DNA of 64,000 nucleotides from Mactromeris polynyma (Eukaryota; Mollusca; Bivalvia; Venerida; Mactridae). The notes under the pieces were generated by a model. That model was not told where the DNA came from. It saw nothing but the letters and a program-made list of their open reading frames with translations, and made no database searches. Where the stretch lies: positions 28,446,905-28,510,904 of the forward strand of contig JASFXZ010000005.1 in assembly GCA_032209605.1 (NCBI GenBank), given 5' to 3'. Shown here one piece after another: positions 12,593 to 24,245 of the stretch (positions within the stretch are counted from its first letter, which is position 1; each line of letters begins with the position of its first letter). The translations under genes were made by a program, and so were the position numbers.

Positions 12593-14010
12593 TTTTATTT
12601 GAAAACAAGCCTTAGAAATACCAGTTTTATACGAAGTATTGAGCGCCTTTCGACTGAATCAATGTTCATGATGGCTTCTACGTGTATATCGTTAATCTTA
12701 TTATAGAATGACATTTTTAAGTTGAAGTTAGTAGATGACTGTATTGAAAGAAGCAGTGTTGTTATACTGATTAAGTGGACTATATAATGTGTTCAGTCAT
12801 TTACTAAAATTGGTCAATACACAACATATGCACAACGTGAATCGGTAGGAAACGAAAGTATCATAAGCAAGCAAACATTGTTTTATCCAGGAAATCGAAC
12901 GAGCAAATGCGAGTTTGAAATAAAATAAAGCATATTCATTAGGAAAATAGACAACCACGTGCATTTGATTATTCTTTACCAACAGCAGCGTATGTTTCTA
13001 ATCACCATAGTTTTCTATAATTTATTATCATACCAGACGTGACTTCACCACTGCATTACTATGATGAACGCCAATCGCCACCACTTGCACATAGTCATCC
13101 AAGCATACGTACTGTATTGACAAGTATATTACAATGAAAAAGAAACTCTTTTATAAGCATTCTACGATAACCTAATGAATAAAGTTCACTATTTAGAAAA
13201 TGGAGTACATATATACATTCTAATGCACATGTAGTTAATTGCTGATATTGTTATGGTACGGTAGAAAATAGTAATATGGTCTCTTTTTACAATGCAAAAA
13301 TATCTTCGTTAGCATAGCATGGAGCTAGTTTACATCTTTGCACACTCCAAAGAGTCATTTACGATGAACTCTAACTAGGACAATTGTTGCATTTCCTTAT
13401 GCACATAAAATACATAGTAACGTCACATCGCTCAAATCCCCAACAGAGGTTACTTAATTGCAATTTTGAATTGTAACTATTAACGAAAACAAACTCTGAA
13501 CAAATACTAAATGGCATGTGAGGTCTGGCCATGGTACTATGCTGTTTTGTATACAGGGGTCTTACGTATAACTGATTTCGTTCAGAGTAAAGATAGAATA
13601 TATACTTACACTGTTGAATTTGATATAGAAGAGCGAGAATTCATTCATAACACTTTCAAAAGTACTGCACATACGACATTGAAGTACGTTTCGGTGTAGG
13701 CTAATACTCGAATAGCAAAAATGGTATTTCAAAATAAAGACAATAAATAATGAAATTGCTACTCTGAAGATAAAAAGGAGTCTAGATTCTGTTTAAGTAA
13801 AGTAAATACCCGTTTTTGTAATAATGAATGAAATAGCTATAAACCATAGCTCTAAAATACGAAAATACATAAACCAATAATGGTTCTCCCTTGTTGAAAT
13901 GTTCTGTTAAATGACTAAGGAACTGTACGAAAACAAGAGATTTCTAATCCTGGAAAAGTGTATTCACCTTGAGCTGTTTATAAAAAGGAATACAGAATCG
14001 TACATTATGC
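12593..14010 (+). repeat. 1.42-kb tandem duplication, copy 1
   Basis: Starts at TTTTATTTGAAAACAAGCC, which recurs at 14012, an offset of 1419 bp. The two copies are nearly identical by eye, with scattered substitutions, a 1-bp indel (GCAAATGCGAG against GCAAAGCGAG) and a 28-bp stretch near 13712-13739 that copy 2 lacks. The left part is homologous to block Q near 23.65 kb. Confidence 0.92.
13511..13699 (+). other. 62-codon frame retained in tandem copy 1
   Basis: An ATG-started frame beginning MACEVWPWYYAVLYTG, with no signal peptide, domain or family that I recognise. The tandem copy at 14929-15117 keeps it with two residue changes, but the duplication is so recent that this says nothing about selection. 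The older paralogous region in block Q (about 27.8-28.0 kb) does not keep the frame. Most likely chance. Confidence 0.2.
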
Positions 14011-14011
14011 A

Positions 14012-15401
14012 TTTTATTTGAAAACAAGCCTTAGAAATACCAGTTTTATACGAAGTATTGAGCTCCTTTCGACTGAATCAATGTTCATGATGGCTTCTAC
14101 GTGTATACCGTTAATCTTATTATAGAATGACATTTTTAAGTTGAAGTTAGTAGATGACTGTATTGAAAGAAGCAGTGTTGTTATACTGATTAAGTGGACT
14201 ATATAATGTGTTCAGTCATTTACTAAAATTGGTCAATACACAACATATGCACAACGTGAATCGGTAGGAAACGAAAGTATCATAAGCAAGCAAACATTGT
14301 TTTATCCAGGAAATCGAACGAGCAAAGCGAGTTTGAAATAAAATAAAGCATATTCATTAGGAAAATAGACAACCACGTGCATTTGATTATTCTTTACCAA
14401 CAGCAGCGTATGTTTCTAATCACCATAGTTTTCTATAATTTATTATCATACCAGACGTGACTTCACCACTGCATTACTATGATGAACGCCAATCGCCACC
14501 ACTTGCACATAGTCATCCAAGCATACGTCCTGTATTGACAAGTATATTACAATGAAAAAGAAACTCTTTTATAAGCATTCTACGATAACCTAATGAATAA
14601 AGTTCACTATTTAGAAAATGGAGTACATATATACATTCTAATGCACATGTAGTTAATTGCTGATATTGTTATGGTACGGTAGAAAATAGTAATATGGTCT
14701 CTTTTTACAATGCAAAAATATCTTCGTTAGCATAGCATGGAGCTAGTTTACATCTTTGCACACTCCAAAGAGTCATTTACGATGAACTCTAACTAGGACA
14801 ATTGTTGCATTTCCTTATGCACATAAAATACATAGTAACGTCACATCGCTCAAATCCCCAACAGAGGTTACTTAATTGCAATTTTGAATTGTAACTATTA
14901 ACGAAAACAAACTCTGAACAAATACTCAATGGCATGTGAGGTCTGGCCATGGTACTATGCTGTTTTGTATACAGGGGTCTCACGTATAACTGATTTCGTT
15001 CAGAGTAAAGATAGAATATATACTTACACTGTTGAATTTGATATAGAAGAGCGAGAATTCATTCATAACACTTTCAAAAGTACTGCACATACGGCATTGA
15101 AGTACGTTTCGGTGTAGGCTAATACTCCGACAATAAATAATGAAATTGCTACTCTGAAGATAAAAAGGAGTCTAGATTCTGTTTAAGTAAAGTAAATACC
15201 CGTTTTTTGTAATAATGAATGAAATAGCTATAAACCATAGCTCTAAAATACGAAAATACATAAACCAATAATGGTTCTCCCTTGTTGAAATGTTCTGTTA
15301 AATGACTAAGGAACTGTACGAAAACAAGAGATTTCTAATCCTGGAAAAGTGTATTCACCTTGAGCTGTTTATAAAAAGGAATACAGAATCGTACATTATG
15401 C
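14012..15401 (+). repeat. 1.42-kb tandem duplication, copy 2
   Basis: Second, directly adjacent copy; the junction is at CATTATGC followed by ATTTTATTTG. It ends at GTACATTATGC, where unique sequence GTTTTGATCAGATTTTGAG begins. It lacks 28 bp present in copy 1 (the junction reads AATACTCCGACAATAAAT). It contains the second version of the 62-codon frame (14929-15117). Confidence 0.92.
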
Positions 15402-15629
15402 GTTTTGATCAGATTTTGAGACCGACGAAACACATTTTATACCGCTTTAAGCACGTTTTATTGCATCCTTGAATCCTAATCTGTTTTCTTTTTGCAATTG
15501 ACTTCAGTTATTGCTACTACAGGAGCATTTTACAGTATTTCCAACTTGTCAGAACTATTTCACGCTGCTGACGAATTTCAAAATGTTTGTTTTAACGAGT
15601 GTATTAGCATTTTGTGGAGTCTTTAATCA

Positions 15630-15870
15630 TTCCCCACACGGATCATTTGGGAGGTGCAAGGGTAAACATGTCTTGGGATTGGAGATCAAGGAATAGTCTG
15701 GCCGACTTACAAATAACCATGTATGAGTTAGGGGCTACATCAGGGGGGGGGGGTTGAATGAATGGAAAGCAAAGAAAGCCAGTAGCCTTGGGCTGAATAG
15801 AGAGAACATAAACATTATATCAAGTCAAGGAACTGCACATTGGAAAAGGGGAACTCAACATAAATATACA
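15630..15870 (+). repeat. R1 repeat fragment with an 11-base G run
   Basis: Recognised by GAGGTGCAAGGGTAAACATG, GTCTGGCCGACTTACAAATA, TATCAAGTCAAGGAACTGCA and GGAAAAGGGGAACTCAACAT. The 5' terminal block is decayed. A run of 11 G residues at about 15743-15753 is unusual for this AT-rich window. Confidence 0.65.
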
Positions 15871-17049
15871 TAAAATAGAGGGTAACTCTAGGCTAGCATT
15901 TGATGGATATGAAGTTTTGTAATATTGAGAGAAATGCACCGGTAGTTTTGTGTATTAAAACGGTTTGCTCAATACTAGTATTATACAGTTTATATTTTAA
16001 GAAGTATCACTTAATGCTGGGAAAGGTAATATATGTGTGTCTTGGATAAGTATGCATTATACTAGAGTTAAAGAGTAGTTGGTATTGTTGCATTTATTCT
16101 GGGTAAAAAGCTACATTACATGTACATACATTACACATTAAAAAACATCTTGCCAGAAATATAAAAAATAGTACTAAAATAACTGTAATATAAGAATAAA
16201 GAACATTTATCAAAACGTCATCTTAGATAGGTTAGACTTAAGCTTCATAACATCCATATTACAGTTGCAATATACGTTTCGCTGCAGTAGATTGAACATG
16301 TTATATCATTATGATGGTATCAACACATAAAAAACGCACGGCGGTTGCTACTGTTTATGTCAAGGGTACTGTGCTTACTTGCACGACCAATTACCAAACA
16401 TTCCCAAAAAAATGACTTTGACCGTTTTTCGTGTTCCTCAAAACATGACTTTATTTCCAACACAGATCCATAGATTACCAAATGAATACAAGGAGAGGAG
16501 CGGGTAAACGTAGGACAAAAACATAGATATAAATGAAGAGAATCAAGTCTCCTCAATGTCTTCGGAAGTGTCAGTCGCAGTACTTACAGGTCAGACCAGT
16601 GCATATGAAGTGTCATCTATATCAATCATGTTGTCATCACACCTTACACTGTCTCTTTTCCAAGAATGTTTCCACGTTTGAAATAACTTAATCTCTATAT
16701 ATTGGCTTCACTTCTTCGACAATGATGACATGTTTTAGTGAGTTATATTGGTTCTCCGCTGTTGAATTATGAGCCTATTGTCACTCAATTTGATTTCCGT
16801 AACTTATTTTAGTCAAAGTTTTTTATAGAATGTTACACGTCATGTTTAATAATGTGCCTCTTTTGTAGTGAAATCGCGGAATTTCTACACGTTGGGAAAA
16901 ACATCGTTGTTAGTTGGAAGTTTTATTAGATTAATAATGGTGATTGGGCATATTATATGTACTTCACCATTCAGGTTTATATTTTATGTCTCTTTTGCTT
17001 TAGTCATTGTTTCTATGTAACTATAAGTGTTCATATGTGTGTCTGTGTA
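15871..17049. other. AT-rich spacer between blocks P and Q
   Basis: No gene or repeat family recognised. A 78-codon minus-strand frame (16320-16556) is not protein-like and is not called. Confidence 0.45.
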
Positions 17050-19073
17050 CTGTGTGTGCAGCTGTTTCTGATGGACTTCTTATTCATTTTAAATTCGTTT
17101 TGCTAGCATTAGCAAATTATCATCATTCTGCAGTGCAGGAAGTCAATTTTGAGCTTCCGAGTATTCTATGCAGTCTATTAAAAAATTGACTTGAAGATGA
17201 CTGTGCGACAGTAGTAGAATATGCATTAGCTACACTCTTTGCACTGCCAGCACTTTCTGTTGTTACTTGAACACAAACACTGCCAAAGAAGCAAAAGAAT
17301 AGATCTTACTGATCAATGGATATATTCATTCCCATGTTCAAGTACTTGTTGTAGTACAAAATATGAATAGTTCGTTTGGTGTCATTTAAATTGAAATTTG
17401 CATTTTGAATTCAGTTTTAATCACATTTAAGGTTTCGTCCATCACCAGTAAGTTTAGGCTGTGGTTGAATATAAGAAATAATCTAACATAAATATATACA
17501 TTTTGTAACCCTCTAACCGATTGGCATTTCGTTAATTACATGTAATAAGATATTTGTAGTCATTGTCTCTATAGCAAATGTAGGCAACGGATTTGTTGAT
17601 CAGGTTAAATAACGGTCCCTTCAATGAACGGACTCTTATATCGTCCAATACTGTTTTAGCAGATATAGGCGATTGGATATTACATATAATGCATTAACTG
17701 ATACGAAGTATGTACTTGAGACTGAAATCATATTTATCGGATAACACGAACTAAAACATCCACCGCGCGAAATTCGACTGGTTCCGAGCACGACTGAAAT
17801 CAGATCCCTTGCAACCACCAACAACCACGTGACCCACAAAATGTCACATGATAGGTTTTAGATAACAAATATGCTGACAATACATTTCACCTTAGTTGCG
17901 AGCACTGTGACAGAAGTATGTAGTTGATATGTGATAAAGGCATATGTCTGTGTACTGAAGCAATTTCTTTTAATAAAATTGTAGAAAACAATTTGATGAT
18001 ATAAGATCGGACGTTCACTTTTACATTCAGTAGGAAATTTATTTAGATGATCCGACTGAAATCTTGTCGTATTCGTAGTGTTTGGACGATTTCAAATAAC
18101 ACGAAATAACATTGAAATTAGTGTTTGTAACAGACAACAAATTCATTCATCACAAATTACTCTCTGGTAACTGTCACCCAATTACACTACGTTTCTTGTG
18201 TAAGATTGATTACCAAAACGCATTAGCGGCACACGATGCGCGAAACGCCAGATTCCCTGCTGTAACACCTTCCACGCCTCACGGTGATAATTACTAGAAC
18301 GAGTTCGTTCGACAGATTTTGCTTGAGGGCAATGATATGTTAACAAGGAATGACAATACCACTGCAAGATAACACTCCGGCTCTTCTTATTAGATATACA
18401 ATTTTATTTATAACTGTCCCACGCACGAATTGTCCTGCAGAAATTATGTTCAGATACTCCATAATTACAACTGATCACATTTCATCGCAAATTCACAATA
18501 AATTGATAATTAGATAGGCCAATTACCGTGCGAACATTAATATTGTATGTGTTTTAAAGGACTCCATCACCAACTGTGTACTATTTAAATATTAATCAGA
18601 GCACAACGCTTAGCATTTATGAAGTCCAACGCAACTACAACAACAACTAATCATATTTAAAACTGCCATCACGTGGGGAGATTTTTATATATTTACAAAC
18701 AATTATACGATAAACAAGGTTTAATTAACCGGTCGACAAGGAAACAATTTAATGTTTTGTCCATATGAATCTCATAAAATATTAGTAAATAAGTTTTAGT
18801 ACGGTTATACATGTAAGCTGTTTTGACCATAATGGCATATTCAATATGGGGATATTCAGAATACTGCAGAATTTAACACATTTAAATATATTTATAACAC
18901 TAATCTTATTGGGACTAAAAGGCTGTTCAAAAATAAATTGAGATACAAATTAAAAAACAGACCAACGGAAAATAATAAATCATACTACGATCATACGCAC
19001 CCGTATTCTAGTAGATTAAAGAGGCATTACATGTTAAATGTAAGTAATGTTACAATATGTTTTTACCTATTTG

Positions 19074-19110
19074 GTTGTATGTGGCATTCTTATTGATGAT
19101 TTATATTGAT
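19074..19110 (-). repeat. R1 5' terminus facing the next copy
   Basis: GTATGTGGCATTCTTATTG is a reversed R1 5' end lying head-to-head with the forward copy that begins at about 19111, separated by some 20 bp. The same arrangement occurs at 54722-54789. Confidence 0.45.
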
Positions 19111-19440
19111 GAAGTATAGTTGCTATAGGGAACGCCACCTGCATATGACAATGCCTCTTCACACAGACCTCCGGGAAACAACAATCCATAAAGCATAATG
19201 CATTTGAGGAGGCTCAATGGTATACATACGTAAGGGAGCAGGGGCGCAGGAAATGGCCTGGCCGATCATAAGGGATGACTAGGAGAATGAAAGAGGACAA
19301 ACATGGGATGGATGGAATGCATCACAGGACAATTCAAGAAAGCTGGCAACAATAGCCCGAAATTGGAGAGAAAATAACATGAACACTATATAAAGTAAAA
19401 TAATTGCACAGGGGGAGAGGAAAATTTAACATGCATTAAC
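19111..19440 (+). repeat. R1 repeat, long copy
   Basis: Starts with GAAGTATAGTTGCTATAGGG and AACGCCACCTGCATATGACA, continues with GGAAATGGCCTGGCCGATCA, GATGGAATGCATCACAGGAC, AGCTGGCAACAATAGCCCGA and TAATTGCACAGGGGGAGAGG. The order matches other long copies. Confidence 0.8.
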
Positions 19441-20108
19441 ATACAAGTCATATAACACCTTATTTTCATCGAAGAAATTACGCTGTCATTGGAGATCTCA
19501 TGGCTTAAACATGAGATAATTTCTAACTTGAGAACACGTATGAAAAAGATTTTGATGAAACCCAATGTCATTCCATGTTCGTTATCAAAATGATGGCTAT
19601 AATCTGCAAATTTCAAGCGTTTGAAACATGCCAATATCAAACTAACGATTTGTGTTTTTATAACACACACGAAAAGCATTTTTGGTGGTTTGAAAGTTCT
19701 ATGCACCATCAGAGAAGAGAGTTAACAATGTAATGCCGCTTCAAATGACCAGACGCTAAAAATGACTGCTTCACTCTGTGGAACGTACGTTGAAGTAATA
19801 CCAAACTGAGTGTGCGTAAATGACTGCATACGTACCATTATATCTTGCATTTATAACATATATAAATGTTCATATTGAAGTGATTGACTAGGTGCAATGC
19901 AAATGTAGGTGCAATTATTACACATTTTGATCATATTCTTCCCAAAACCTAAATATGGCGCGAGTACTGGTAAATAGGTCCGGAACAAGCCATTGCTAGT
20001 GATTCAAATACAATGTAAGAACACAATGTAAGTGTCTTTGTTCCATTGTAAATCAAAATGTAAAAAAAAAAACACACCACCACAAACGGCAACTATTCAA
20101 ATTCACTC

Positions 20109-20287
20109 TGCTTCACTTTCGAGTTAATTGCACACTGCTTCAACTTCGAGTTAATTGCACACTGCTTCAACTTCGAGTTAATTGCACACTGCTTCAACTT
20201 CGAGTTAGTTGCACACTGCTTCAACTTCGAGTTAATTGCACACTGCTTCAACTTCGAGTTAATTGCACACTGCTTCACTTTCGAGTT
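20109..20287 (+). repeat. 27-bp minisatellite, ~6.6 copies
   Basis: The unit is TGCTTCAACTTCGAGTTAAT plus TGCACAC. The first and last copies share a variant (TTCACTTTCGAGTT) and the middle ones are almost identical, which suggests expansion from inside. The period is nine codons, so a minus-strand frame (20093-20293) repeats INSKLKQCA; this follows from the period and is not evidence of a gene. Block P at about 10.33 kb shows one degenerate unit, so the expansion is specific to Q. Confidence 0.92.
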
Positions 20288-20610
20288 TATCATTCTAAAT
20301 TAAATTATCAGCGCCTGATTTCAACAGTAGTTTTTTCCCTTAATCAAGGAATCACAAAGGGTTAATAAAAGCGTCCCTTAGATGAATTATTGTCGTCATT
20401 TTGTCACGAAAGAGATGTTAATATCGGCGTAATTACCAATGTTCTCGATTGTATTTTGCCATAACATGACATTATATCTTCAATTCCAGCTGAGTCGAAC
20501 TAGTTTAAAGTATCAAGGCAATACTAGAATTTGAGCTTTGGCAACAGGTCCCTAAATAAATTTCAAACTCGTACTTTTTCCGGAAAGTGCTGGTCACATG
20601 ATCACATGCA

Positions 20611-21127
20611 GAACAAGAGTGGCAAACTGTCACAGCTCCGAGTTAAAGCAAGACAAACTTTAGGTAATATTTCTAAAATCAGTGGATGATTACTCCCAAG
20701 TGACTTGAGCGATATGGCTGGTTATCGAACTTGGCCGAGATATTATGCCCAAAAACATTTTCACCAAGGTTGGTTGAGATCGGGTGAAAACCTTTTGACT
20801 TAGAGAGCGGACAAGGCTTATTAGGCAAATTTTGGATCATTCAAGGGCCATAATTGAGAAGTGCCTGAGGCGATGTGTCTGGTTATCGAACTAGGCCGTT
20901 ATATTATGCCCACAAACATTTTCACCAAGTTTGATAAAGATCGGATAAAAACTATGTCACTTACATGTAGACAAGGCTAATTTGGCCAATTTTGGATAGT
21001 TAAAGGGCTATAATTCAGAAGTGCCTGGGGCGATGTGGCTGATTATTGCACCGAGATATTATGCCCACAAACATGTTCGCTAAGTTTGGTACAAATCGGA
21101 TGACACGTTATTCAAACGGGCGTATAA
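20611..21127 (+). mobile_element. Interspersed element with ~160-bp internal tandem units (second copy)
   Basis: Same family as 7486-8022. It starts AACAAGAGTGGCAAACTGTC and ends CGTTATTCAAACGGGCGTAT. The interior units again carry CAAGGGCCATAATTGAGAAG and ATTATGCCCACAAACATTTT. The terminal hairpin's left arm is damaged here. Block P appears to lack the insertion at the equivalent place (after the shared GGTCCCTAGATAA / GGTCCCTAAATAA block at 10.64 and 20.55 kb), so it entered the Q lineage after the P/Q split. Confidence 0.7.
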
Positions 21128-22214
21128 TAAGTGGTTGAAACCCATCACCCGTTTTACACTCCAGGGTTACAAGAGGGCGACCATGTGTTTCTGAATGCCC
21201 CTTCACGTTTACAAAATGCACACTCTGTTGTCCCTTTTTCGCTCGTGTTTGATTTCTTGTTATTTTGTACGCCTTTTGTTTATGTTGCATTTGTTCACAA
21301 GGAACTTGACACGACTTGGTTACAAACATTTTCTATAATCCTCTTAATCGCCACACAACTATAGATGACTTCCTTCATTGCATGTGAAATTATTTATTTA
21401 TGTTGTTGAGCATTGTACCAAAAGTAAGAGGGATAATATAATGACAAACACAGTGCAAAACAAAACACTTTCTAAACACTCAGATGTATATTCTTTGATT
21501 GCAATTTCCATACAAGTCTTCATATGAGTGACGATCATATCGTTGTTTTTTAAAAATGTTAAAATATATTTTCATGCTAATATTTCTCATTGCGTACGTT
21601 TCAAGAAAAAGTTCTTTGCACAGAAGCATCAAACAACAGCTGCTTTACTTTGATACTGCACATTATACCAGTAATGAAAAATTACAAAATATATGAACTA
21701 ATATGACCATAATGACGTATCAACGCGGCGTTATTCTCTAATAAGGTCTATTTACGCAACACACGTATTCGTCTTCCACTCAATTTTACGATCGCAAAAT
21801 TGCCACGAGGACAATTAAGATGTATCTATTATGTCGTTTTTCATTCTAGAAATTGCTGTATTTTATTAACTGATTGCTCCCTTATGTATTGACTGTTTAA
21901 CCTAATTATAACTTTAATGTTTACCTTCATGGTGATAACCTTCTACTCGAAAATTTAGCACTGTCTTAATGTGTAAGTCTGTGTTTTGTCTTTTACTTTC
22001 GCGTGTATGATCAGAACATTCTTCAGTTATACGCACGAGACAACTACACGTATTCAAAGTACACGAATCTTTGTCACATTGGATAACGTACGGCGAATTT
22101 AATAATAAGACACTTGTACATTGCCTAGTTAGCTGATATAATGGGTTTAAATGGATTTACGCGTTTTGTTTAATAAATAATTTGATAAATTTTAATGGAA
22201 AGAGGCTGGCATTT

Positions 22215-22395
22215 GATTGTTGTTCAGTTGGACATTTATGTGTACTTAACTTGTAAAGTGGTCAATATCTGTTAAGAGACCACTTAATTGAGAGACAACT
22301 TTTAAAGTTGTCAATATCTGTTAAGAGACCACTTAATTAAGCGACCACTTTACGGCTTTCCCTTGGATGGTGTCTTAATACAATGTCTACTGTAT
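22215..22395 (-). repeat. ACAGTAGA-type short element with a 49-bp internal duplication
   Basis: Read on the minus strand it starts near ACAGTAGACATTG, with TTAAGACACCATCCAAGGGA, and continues to TTAAGTGGTCTCTTAACAGA. It resembles the ACAGTAAAACCTC-type pieces at 49214 and 58585. GTCAATATCTGTTAAGAGAC occurs at 22261 and again at 22310 (period 49), but only once in block R. Confidence 0.5.
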
Positions 22396-22545
22396 TTAAT
22401 TTCGGTATATTTACTATCTCATCACATCATTCTTTCTTATGCAACCGCTATCAAACATTATGAACATTATTAAAGGATTTATTTCATAACAGGTGGCACA
22501 CAAGGGCTGGATTAGGATATTTCCCAATTAGCTTTTCAAAACTTA

Positions 22546-22783
22546 TTGAGCGCTGAAATAGGATTTACAATCTCTTTTTAGAGTGACCTCATTTCAAGAT
22601 AACGCAACGTGATGTCACTATTTGCAAGCAGGAAACATTAACTACTTCATATAGTCACTTCGTTTTCATATTGCCATTTGGAGCAAATATTCCTTACTGT
22701 CAGTAAATGGTGACGTCACATGTTACGTTTCTAGAAATGACGTCACTTAAAGAAGAGGTTGAAAATCGTACAGCGGCGCTCAA
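22546..22783 (+). mobile_element. Fold-back MITE with CRE-like arms (CRE-MITE, copy 1)
   Basis: About 238 bp with long inverted arms. The left arm begins TTGAGCGCTG and contains TTAGAGTGACCTCATTTCAA and AACGCAACGTGATGTCAC. The right arm reads back GGTGACGTCACATGTTACGT, GAAATGACGTCACTTAAAGA and ends CAGCGGCGCTCAA. Two perfect TGACGTCA octamers (the cAMP-response-element consensus) survive in the right arm. It has no coding capacity. There are four copies in the window; this one and 30822-31059 descend from one insertion. Confidence 0.8.
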
Positions 22784-24110
22784 ATGTGACTCCGAGAGAA
22801 ACATTTCTCAAGTGCTGTGCTTATTCGAAGCAGGCAGTGTATATTATAGTTTAAACCTATTTTTGCGGTGATCAGGTGTATTGCACAACGACTGGCAGAT
22901 ATATTTCATAAGCTATATTAACAACGACGTATTACCCTGAGATAATTATTTCTAAGTGTCTGTGCTTATTCAAAAACCCAATCTATATTATGATTAAAGC
23001 CCGTTTTGGCGGAGCATATCACAGGAATATTACCCTTATTTCACCCACCTAGTGCACCGTAACAGATCTCTGACTGCCTTACTTACACTGAGAACGTAAT
23101 TGCATTAAAGATGAATACCGCACTGAACTATTGACTTTATAATAAGGTACGACAATCTATGCGTATGATCGGATCACGATAGTTTATGATAGTTCTTAAA
23201 AACATGTTAAGTTTTTATGAATAGCATTTATTCGACAACCGATTTTATACCTGCTTTGATATCGCTCAATAGGCGATCATGTTGAGACAAAATGTGATCT
23301 AGTTCACAGTAATTTATGCGCAGTAAGGATTTATTACATGTTTGACGGTCGTTTTGGCCAGTGAAAACGCCAAATTGATGCCATGACTCATCTGAATATT
23401 CCTCATTGCTTAACACCTTAAACTAATATGGAAAACGAAAGCAAACAGTAACAGATAACGCCCTTCTTTCCATCGGAGAAAACTCGGTTCTAAAAACTAC
23501 TTAAACAAATACTATAAGAAATTGGTCGACAATAAATATGATCTGCGTAACTAACGCAAGAGCCGTTGAATGACTTGTTCCAGCGCTCTCAAGTGAAACA
23601 TTGTTTTTTGTTATCCCAAATATATTATCCAGATGGATAAAATCTTTATTAAGAAACAAGCCTTAGATATTCACTTACTACACAAAGATTTACGCGCTTT
23701 ACGAATGAATCGCTGTTAAAGACGGAATTTCCATTGATATATGCAATAATAAATCACCAACGATTCAATTTGAACTAGCACAATATACAGGAATAGATGA
23801 AACAGAGAGCTATCATAGCTTCTAAAGTGCACTTGATGTGTTCAGTTACGGACGTAAAATTGGTTATTGGTTGCATAATAAGTTCGTATATAAAGAGACT
23901 TGGTATCTAATGTTGAGACCTACGTTGTCTTCTGGTAAAGGTCCCTGACTTTCGATAACTGATCCCTCACCATTGTGGGTTGGAATCCTAACAGGGCTAT
24001 ATCATTTGTATGTGAGGAAGTCATCTAAATGGTTCACAGAACCTTAGTTGTTTTACTCAGGTGTCCGTCTGGAGTCCACTCTAATAGCTTGATTAGTCAC
24101 TACGTAATTG

Positions 24111-24245
24111 ATTGAATGGATGGTATACACCGTAGGAGAAACAAAGAAAGCCATTGTTTCGAAATGGGGATAAAATAACACGAATTTCACATTAAGTCTA
24201 GGAAATGGGGAAAGGGGAACTAAACATGCATCTAAAACATGATAA
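24111..24245 (+). repeat. R1 repeat fragment (3' half)
   Basis: Contains ATTGAATGGATGGTATACAC, AACAAAGAAAGCC, then AGGAAATGGGGAAAGGGGAA, all from the R1 3' half. It lies inside the 0.58 kb that block R lacks. Confidence 0.6.

Larger units (their letters stand above)
8150..15401 (+). repeat. Duplication block P (old paralogue of block Q)
   Basis: Collinear matches link this block to block Q (from about 17.05 kb). Examples are 8.28 with 17.19 kb, 8.60 with 17.47 kb, 9.03-9.48 with 18.00-18.45 kb (ATAAGATTGATTACCAAAAC and CTTAACAAGGA-like blocks), 10.37 with 20.31 kb, 11.2 with 21.6 kb (CAACGCGGCGTT), 12.03 with 23.2 kb, 12.6 with 23.65 kb (ACAAGCCTTAGA) and 13.7 with 28.0 kb (ACAATAAATAATGAAAT). 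Identity is patchy, with many indels, so the event is old. No gene explains the conservation. Confidence 0.7.

Noticed and set aside
20093..20293. Repetitive small protein or CRISPR-like array
   Set aside because: The unit is continuous with no unique spacers, so it is a minisatellite. The frame is open only because 27 is divisible by three.
22261..22338. Direct repeats as an attachment site or LTR pair
   Set aside because: Only one copy in the paralogous block R; it is a local tandem duplication inside a short element.
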